Shown here: piece by piece, positions 34,064-39,837 of the stretch
How the letters are laid out: the number at the start of each line of letters is the position of its first letter
Position numbering within the stretch: position 1 is the first letter of the stretch
Assembly: GCA_016179965.1 (NCBI GenBank)
Contig: JACPCF010000018.1
Span: 1-39,837 of the forward strand
DNA from: Candidatus Rokuibacteriota bacterium
GTDB taxonomy: Bacteria; Methylomirabilota; Methylomirabilia; Rokubacteriales; CSP1-6
Direction: 5' to 3'
DNA length: 39,837 nucleotides
Position numbers and translations under genes: made by a program
The notes under the pieces: model-generated
Database searches by the model: none
Told to the model about the DNA's origin: nothing
The model's input: the letters and a program-made list of their open reading frames with translations, nothing else

Positions 34064-35940
34064 CGCTTCTCCTTCAGGAGGTGCTCGATCGTCTCCCGGA
34101 CTTCCTGGGTCGAAAGCGGGAGGCCGCGCACCCGGTTGAACCCCACGGCGTCCACCAGGTATTCCGCGCGCAGGATGCGAACGAGCTGACCGCTGTTAAT
34201 TTCCGGGACGAGAATCCGTTCGTATTGCCTCAGGATCTGACCGAGGTCGGGAGGGAGCGGGTTCAGATGGCGGAGGTGGACGCTCGCGACGGCCTTCCCC
34301 TCCTGCTGCACTTCCTCGACGGCCGCCGTGATCGTGCCGTAGGTGCTCCCCCACCCCACCACGAGCAGGTCGCCCGCCGCCGGGCCGTTAACGGTCGTTG
34401 GAGGGATTTCCTGCGCGACGCGGCGCACCTTCTCAGCGCGCAGCCGGACCATCAAGTCGTGGTTGTCCGGGTCGTAGGAGACGGTGCCGGTGATGTTCTC
34501 CTTCTCCAGACCGCCGATCCGGTGCTCGAGGTCCGGCGTGCCCGGCCGCACCCAGGGACGGGCCAGCGTGGCCTCGTCCCTCACGTAGGGGGCGAACCCC
34601 TCCGGATTCGTGCGGAACTTCACTTCGATGTCAGGCAGCGTCTTGGGGTCGGGGATCAGCCAGGGCTCGGCGCCGCTGGCGAGATAGCCGTCGCTCAGGA
34701 CGATCACGGGGATCATGTACTTCAACGCGATCCGGATCGCCTCGTAGGCGATGAAGAAGCAGTCGCCGGGTGTCATCGGCGCGAGGACCACGACGGGCGA
34801 TTCGCTGTTGCGCCCGTAGAGCGCCATCAGGAGGTCGGCCTGCTCCGTCTTCGTCGGCAGCCCCGTGCTGGGACCGGCCCGCTGGATGTCGAAGACGACG
34901 ATGGGCAGCTCGGCCATGACGGCGAGGTTGATCCCCTCCGCCTTCAGCGCGATCCCCGGGCCGCTGGAGGCGCACACGCCGATGGCCCCGCCGAAGGCGG
35001 CGCCGATGATTGTCCCCACCGCCGCGATCTCGTCCTCCGCCTGGATCGTCCGCACGCCGAACCGCTTGTGGAGCGCGATCTCGTGGAGGATGTCGCTGGC
35101 CGGCGTGATGGGATAGGCGCCGTAGACCAAGGTGAGGTCGGTCCGCTCGGCGGCGGCCAGGAGGCCCCACGCGAGGGCGCGGTTCCCCGTGATGCTCCGG
35201 TAGAGCCCCGGCGGCATCTCGGCGGGCTCGATGCCGTAGCACTCGGAGAAGATCTCCGCCGTCTCGCCGTAGTGGTAGCCGGCCTTGAGGGCCCGCGTGT
35301 TCGCCTCCACGAACGCCGGGTTCTTGGCGAACCGCCTGGCGATCCAGGCCACGGTAGGCTCAATGGGGCGCGTGTAGATCCACGACACCAGCCCGAGGGC
35401 GAAGAAGTTCTTGCACCGCTCCTTTTCCTTCACGTTGAGCGCCAGGCCCTGGAGGGCATCCATGGTGAGGCGCGTGATCTCCACCTTGTGGAGTCGGTAG
35501 CGGTCTTCCAGCGTCGAATCCTCGAGGGGGTTGGTGGTGTAGCCAGCGCGGTCGAGGTTCTTCTTCTCGAAGGTGGCGGTGTTCACGATCAGCAGGCCGC
35601 CGTCCTTGAGGTCGCGGAGGTGCACCTTGAGCGCCGCCGGGTTCATCGCCACCAGGCAGTCCAGCCGGTCGCCCGGCGTGTACACCCGCCGGCTGCCGAA
35701 CTGCAACTGATAGCTCGAAACTCCGAAGAGCGTCCCGGCGGGAGCGCGGATCTCCGCCGGGAAGTTGGGCAGCGTGACCAGGTCGGCCCCCGCCCAGGCG
35801 GCCTCGGTGGCGAACTGCTCGCCGGTCACCTGCATGCCGTCGCCGGAGTCCCCGGCGAACCGCACGACGGCACGATCGAGCTGGCGGCGCGGTTTTCCGA
35901 CTGTCGCTGGCGACGCGACGGCGTCACTCATCGGCTCCAT
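34060..35940 (-). CDS. korA: 2-oxoacid:acceptor oxidoreductase subunit alpha, gamma-alpha fusion (KorA-like)
   Basis: VVRFAGDSGDGMQVTGEQFATEAAWAGADLVTLPNFPAEIRAPAGTLFGVSSYQLQFGS (gamma domain) plus GNRALAWGLLAAAERTDLTLVYGAYPITPASDILHEIALHKRFGVRTIQAEDEIAAVG (alpha). Confidence 0.94.
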   Translation of the reverse strand: MEPMSDAVASPATVGKPRRQLDRAVVRFAGDSGDGMQVTGEQFATEAAWAGADLVTLPNFPAEIRAPAGTLFGVSSYQLQFGSRRVYTPGDRLDCLVAMNPAALKVHLRDLKDGGLLIVNTATFEKKNLDRAGYTTNPLEDSTLEDRYRLHKVEITRLTMDALQGLALNVKEKERCKNFFALGLVSWIYTRPIEPTVAWIARRFAKNPAFVEANTRALKAGYHYGETAEIFSECYGIEPAEMPPGLYRSITGNRALAWGLLAAAERTDLTLVYGAYPITPASDILHEIALHKRFGVRTIQAEDEIAAVGTIIGAAFGGAIGVCASSGPGIALKAEGINLAVMAELPIVVFDIQRAGPSTGLPTKTEQADLLMALYGRNSESPVVVLAPMTPGDCFFIAYEAIRIALKYMIPVIVLSDGYLASGAEPWLIPDPKTLPDIEVKFRTNPEGFAPYVRDEATLARPWVRPGTPDLEHRIGGLEKENITGTVSYDPDNHDLMVRLRAEKVRRVAQEIPPTTVNGPAAGDLLVVGWGSTYGTITAAVEEVQQEGKAVASVHLRHLNPLPPDLGQILRQYERILVPEINSGQLVRILRAEYLVDAVGFNRVRGLPLSTQEVRETIEHLLKEKR

Positions 35941-35952
35941 CTCCCTCGCGAT

Positions 35953-36486
35953 CTACCCGGCATCCACCTGGAGCGGGCGCTTGATCTCGTCTCTCGGGCG
36001 CAGGTTGAGCACGGCCTCCGGAAAGATTTCCGCCAACCACTTGACCACGTCGGTGACCGTCACGATGCCGATCGGGCGCCGCTCGGCGTCCACGAGGGGG
36101 ACGGTCCGGTATCCGGCGTTATTCATCCGGTTCAGCGCGTAGCAGATCCTATCTTGGGGATGGAGCGCCTCGGGGTCGCGGGTCATGACCTCGGCGAGCG
36201 TCGTCCCCTGGACGTTACGCCCCTGGCCGACGACGCGCGTCAACACGTCCCGCTCGGTGAAGATGCCGATGAGACGCCCCTCAGCGTCCACGATCACGAC
36301 TGCCGCGCGGCGGTTGGCCAACATCTTCGTGATGGCCTCGTGGACGGTGGCCGTCGCGAGCAGTCGGATGGGCTCGCTGGGGGTCAGGAGATTGACGGCG
36401 TCGTTTAGGAGCGCTCCCTGAAGCTTTTGAAACTCGTTCTCGATAGATTCCGAGTACTCGTCCTCGAACTCGCTCATGTCCTTCAC
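35953..36486 (-). CDS. CBS domain pair protein
   Basis: ATVHEAITKMLANRRAAVVIVDAEGRLIGIFTERDVLTRVVGQGRNVQGTTLAEVMTRDPEALHPQDRICYALNRMNNAGYRTVPLVDAERRPIGIVTVTDVVKWL; likely GTG start. Confidence 0.92.
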   Translation of the reverse strand: MKDMSEFEDEYSESIENEFQKLQGALLNDAVNLLTPSEPIRLLATATVHEAITKMLANRRAAVVIVDAEGRLIGIFTERDVLTRVVGQGRNVQGTTLAEVMTRDPEALHPQDRICYALNRMNNAGYRTVPLVDAERRPIGIVTVTDVVKWLAEIFPEAVLNLRPRDEIKRPLQVDAG

Positions 36487-36592
36487 CGCCCCTCAACGCC
36501 AGCGCGCGCAGACCGCCCCGTGCTGGCAGCACCGCGGATTGATTGGATCAGCCCTCTACCTGGCTTGCCCTGAAAGCCGGCGGACCAACCCT

Positions 36593-36621
36593 ATGTTAGC
36601 GAAGTGACAGGACAATAGCAA
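36593..36621 (-). promoter_or_regulatory. Candidate sigma70 promoter for the CBS-korA-korB operon (TTGCTA-N17-TAACAT)
   Basis: Locally AT-richer stretch in the 190-bp spacer; exact 17-nt spacing. Confidence 0.45.
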
Positions 36622-36631
36622 GGTAAACCGC

Positions 36632-36645
36632 GCCGCTTGTGCGGC
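36632..36645. terminator. Small hairpin GCCGC-TTGT-GCGGC downstream of the M24 peptidase gene
   Basis: Perfect 5-bp stem with 4-nt loop 32 bp after the M24 stop; no good U-tract. Confidence 0.25.
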
Positions 36646-36676
36646 TGGGGTACAACCACCCGCCGGAGTGCTGGCG

Positions 36677-37807
36677 CTACAGCTCGAGGAGCTCCAGCTT
36701 GGAAGCCCGCGTGAGATTGCGGCAGCCGCCGGCCTCGACGACCACGAGGTCCTCGATCCTGACGGCTCCCCACCGGGAGTAGTAAAGCCCGGGCTCCACG
36801 GTGACGACCTGACCGGCCTTGAGGACGGGTCCCACCCTGCTGATGCGCGGCGGCTCGTGAATGTCCAGGCCCACGCCGTGGCCGGTGCCGTGGAAGAAGC
36901 CCTGCATCCGGCCGTCTACGGGCCCCGTCTCGAACCCGCGGGCCTTGAGGACGCGGGCCACCTCCTCGTGGATCGCTTGGCCGGACCCGCCGTCCCGGAC
37001 GAGCTCGATGCCCCGGAGCTGGGCCGCCAGGACGGCGTCGTACATGCGCCGGAGCCGGTCGGAGGCCTTTCCCTTCACGACGGTTCGCGTCATGTCAGCG
37101 AAGTAGCACGTGCGGCTCGAGCGCGGGAAGATGTCGAAGACGATGGACTCGTGCGGGCGGATGGGGCCGGCGCCCTGATTGTGAGGGTCCACCCCGTCCA
37201 GCCCGCAGGCCACGATGGTGTGCTGGGCGACGCAGTCGTTCTCCATCAGCGACACGTTGATGACTTTTTTCAAATCTTCCACCGAGAGCGGCTTGCCCCG
37301 CCAGAGGACCTGATCCCCCTTGATCCGGCTCTCCCGCAGGAGGGCGAGGGCGGCGTCCAGGGCCGCTTCGGTGTGGCGCTGGGTTTCCTCGATGGCCGCG
37401 ATCTCCTCCTCGGACTTGATGAGGCGCTCGGGGAAGAAGGGATCGGGCCGCGTCGCCACGCGAATGCCCTTCTCCCGCAGGCGATCCCCGTACTCCAGCG
37501 GGAAAGTGGACGGGACCGTGACTGCCTGGACCCCGTTGGCCTCCAGGAGCAGGCCCACCGTGTCGATCAGGTGGGGGGACGGCCAGCGTTGGCGGGCCTT
37601 CCCCTCGTACTCCGACAGCGACAGCACCTCGTCCACCCGGGCCTGGGCCCGCGCCCGGTCGATCTCGAGGTCGCTCATGAGCAGGATCGTGCGCGCTCCC
37701 ACCTGGAGGAAGACGAAGGGGTCGGGCGCGAGGAAGCGCGTCGCGTAGTAAAGGTTCGAGTCCAGCTCGCTGGTCGCGATCAGGAGGAGCGCCGCGTCTT
37801 CGGTCAT
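36677..37807 (-). CDS. M24 family metallopeptidase (Xaa-Pro aminopeptidase-like)
   Basis: IVFDIFPRS, CYFADMTRTVVKG, FFHGTGHGVGLDIHEPPRIS, VVTVEPGLYYSRWGAVRIEDLVVV metal-ligand motifs. Confidence 0.94.
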   Translation of the reverse strand: MTEDAALLLIATSELDSNLYYATRFLAPDPFVFLQVGARTILLMSDLEIDRARAQARVDEVLSLSEYEGKARQRWPSPHLIDTVGLLLEANGVQAVTVPSTFPLEYGDRLREKGIRVATRPDPFFPERLIKSEEEIAAIEETQRHTEAALDAALALLRESRIKGDQVLWRGKPLSVEDLKKVINVSLMENDCVAQHTIVACGLDGVDPHNQGAGPIRPHESIVFDIFPRSSRTCYFADMTRTVVKGKASDRLRRMYDAVLAAQLRGIELVRDGGSGQAIHEEVARVLKARGFETGPVDGRMQGFFHGTGHGVGLDIHEPPRISRVGPVLKAGQVVTVEPGLYYSRWGAVRIEDLVVVEAGGCRNLTRASKLELLEL

Positions 37808-38832
37808 AGTTTGGCGCCCCGGCGGCACTCGTAGAGGATCACCGGGTTGGATTCCTGGCTGAGCTCCTCGAGGTTCGCGATGCGCAGCTCCCCCCGCTGG
37901 AAGAGATACTCGACGTGGGCCCCCGCTTCCTCCAGCGCCAGGATGCGCGTGTAGCCGCTCTTGGGGCCGAAGAGTCGCTTGGAGATCTCCACCAGGTGGG
38001 CGGGCTCCCGGCAGATGTCCAGCACCTGGTTCAGGCGGCGCGTATGGTGGGCGACGATGGCGTCGATGCGGGCGCCGAGGTCGGGGATCGCCTCCTCGTG
38101 CCCCGGGAGGGCCAGCGCCACCCCCTCCACGCGACGGATCTTCTCGAGGGACTGGAGGTAGTGCTCGAGCCCGCAGAAAGGGGTGATGGAAGCCGGGGAC
38201 TGGTGCGGGGTGATCCGGGAGAGGACGTGGTCGGCCGTGAAGAGCACCTCGTCCACCTGCAGGCAGATCTGCCCGGGGCAGTGGCCCGGGACGTGGTGGA
38301 CGACGTAGCCGTTGATGATCCGGTCGCCGTCGCGCAGGACGCGGTCGAGCTCCACGGACTTGAAGAAGTGCTTCGAGAACCGGTACATCTCCTCCAGCTC
38401 CCGCCGGGCCTCGGGCTTGAGCCCCGAGCGCTCCATGAAGACCCGGAGGTCCTTGGAGGCCAGGACGATGCGCTCCTCGAAGTTATTGAGCACGCCGGCG
38501 TCCAGCTCGTGGATGAACACCTCCGCATCCGTCTCGCGGGTGAAGTAGGCCACGAACCCGAAGTGATCGATGTGTGAGTGGCTGATCACGACGTGCTGCA
38601 CTGACGCGAGCTCGACGCTCTCACCGAAGCGCTCCCGCACTTCCGCGAACCCCCGTGCGAGGTCCTCGGCCGACTGCGGCAGACCGGAGCCCACGTCGAA
38701 GAGCGTGGAGCGATCGCCGTCGAGAATCAGGTAGATGTTGTTGACGTGCTGGGGGAACGTTTCGACGGGAAGCTGGTAGATCCGGATCCCGGAACGGCTC
38801 AGGTAGCGACGGACGCCCGCCTCGATGGTCAC
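37804..38832 (-). CDS. MBL fold metallo-hydrolase
   Basis: VVISHSHIDHFGFVAYFTRETDAEVFIHE (HxHxDH), VHHVPGHCPGQICLQVDEVLFTADHVLSRITPHQ; ATGA overlap with the M24 gene. Confidence 0.94.
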   Translation of the reverse strand: MTIEAGVRRYLSRSGIRIYQLPVETFPQHVNNIYLILDGDRSTLFDVGSGLPQSAEDLARGFAEVRERFGESVELASVQHVVISHSHIDHFGFVAYFTRETDAEVFIHELDAGVLNNFEERIVLASKDLRVFMERSGLKPEARRELEEMYRFSKHFFKSVELDRVLRDGDRIINGYVVHHVPGHCPGQICLQVDEVLFTADHVLSRITPHQSPASITPFCGLEHYLQSLEKIRRVEGVALALPGHEEAIPDLGARIDAIVAHHTRRLNQVLDICREPAHLVEISKRLFGPKSGYTRILALEEAGAHVEYLFQRGELRIANLEELSQESNPVILYECRRGAKL

Positions 38833-38853
38833 GCGGGTAGGATAGCACGCTCT

Positions 38854-39837
38854 TCACCTGGGCTGGGCACCGGGCCTGTCGGCACGCCCAGCCCCGCCGG
38901 CTTCTCGCCCTTCCCCGGTTCCGGTACTCGATCTCAGCCCACGTCCTCGCGAGGGATAATCGCCCTCGCCCGCTCTCCGGAGGGACTCGATGAAGCGCGT
39001 GACGGTGGGCGAGAGGTGCTTCTGCTTGCGGTAGATGATCCCGACGGGCCGCACCAGGTCCGGGATGCCCAGCGGGACGGCGGCGAGGCTGCCGATCTCC
39101 GTTTCCTTCAGCACGGTGGGCCGGGGCAGGATGCTGACCCCGGCGTCGATGGCGATGGCCTGCTTGATCGTCTCAATGTTGTCGAACTCCATCACCACGT
39201 TCACCTTAACGTTCCGCTGCTTCAGGCTCCGGTCGATGGCCTTGCGGATGCCCAGGTCGGGGTCGAAGGCCACGAACTTCTCCCCGTTCAGGTCCTGGGG
39301 GAGCACCAGGCGGCGCTTGGCGAAGCGATGGGCCGGGTGGCAGACCAGCATCATCTTCTCTGACCGCCAGGGGATGACGGCCAGGCCGCGCAGCGCTGGC
39401 GGGTAGGACATGATCCCGATGTCCGCCTCGTCGTTGATGACCGCCTCGACGACCTTGTGGGGGTGGAGGCATTCCAGCTGGACCTTGGCGTGGGGGTGGG
39501 CGGACATGAAGGGCTGCATGTGGCGGCTGACGTCGTGGAGCCCCACAGAGTAGATGGCCGCCACGCGGACCGTCCCGTCCAATCGGGTCCCGGACGAGGC
39601 GATCCGGGCCCGGGCCTGCGCGTACCGGTGGAGGAGCTCCCGGCAGGCGTCGTAGAAGTGCCGCCCCTGAGGCGTCACCGTGAAGGGCCGCTTGCTTCGG
39701 TCCAGCAGGCGAACGTCTAGGTCGGCCTCGAGCTGCTGAATCGCCTGGCTGGCTGCCGACTGGGAGACCTCGTGGGCCGCGGCTCCGCGCGAGAAGCTCC
39801 TGAGCCGCACGACGTCGCAATAGAGCTGGAGGGTTTC
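38854..39837 (-). CDS. LysR family transcriptional regulator (5' truncated by window end)
   Basis: ETLQLYCDVVRLRSFSRGAAAHEVSQSAASQAIQQLEADLDVRLLDRSKRPFTVTPQGRHFYDACRELL HTH plus substrate-binding domain. Confidence 0.94.
   Translation of the reverse strand, partial: ETLQLYCDVVRLRSFSRGAAAHEVSQSAASQAIQQLEADLDVRLLDRSKRPFTVTPQGRHFYDACRELLHRYAQARARIASSGTRLDGTVRVAAIYSVGLHDVSRHMQPFMSAHPHAKVQLECLHPHKVVEAVINDEADIGIMSYPPALRGLAVIPWRSEKMMLVCHPAHRFAKRRLVLPQDLNGEKFVAFDPDLGIRKAIDRSLKQRNVKVNVVMEFDNIETIKQAIAIDAGVSILPRPTVLKETEIGSLAAVPLGIPDLVRPVGIIYRKQKHLSPTVTRFIESLRRAGEGDYPSRGRGLRSSTGTGEGREAGGAGRADRPGAQPR

Noticed and set aside
1-39837. CRISPR arrays, tRNA/rRNA genes, transposases, integrases or prophage genes
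   Set aside because: I looked for evenly spaced direct repeats, cloverleaf-like sequences and mobile-element proteins and saw none I can support.

Overview
This is a GC-rich (~68%) bacterial chromosomal window, gene-dense and metabolic in character. Codon bias and gene content are reminiscent of Rokubacteria/Methylomirabilota-type soil lineages, but that placement is inference only. I see no rRNA, tRNA, CRISPR array, prophage or IS element. Almost everything from about 12.3 kb onward is on the minus strand in tightly packed, ATGA/GTGA-overlapping operons. From left to right the content is: the end of a DppC-like permease; an M20 peptidase - MEMO-family - DUF1285 - CYCXC-family operon; a possibly GroES-like small protein; an SSS symporter; RmuC; a TIGR02757 protein; a TAXI-TRAP transporter with aspartate dehydrogenase; STAS, TrxB and HAD genes; two giant tandem paralogs (GGDEF - STAND/AAA ATPase - duplicated ~100-aa domain - HEAT repeats); two MetE-core-like methyltransferase paralogs; DUF2203; lutCBA; a cupin; glcFED; a 2-oxoacid:ferredoxin oxidoreductase (korBA) with a CBS protein; an M24 peptidase; an MBL hydrolase; and a partial LysR regulator. 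The strongest findings are: (1) a probable selenoprotein at 308..787(-), where an in-frame UGA sits at the first position of a UxxC motif and is followed at the right distance by a SECIS-like hairpin; (2) the tandem giant GGDEF-ATPase-HEAT proteins with an internally duplicated domain and a structured leader; (3) a dispersed two-hairpin repeat (three copies) whose stems covary between copies, one copy supplying the C-terminal tail of a LutA-like protein; and (4) a tandem pair of short MetE-like proteins, one lacking a Cys expected at the zinc site.
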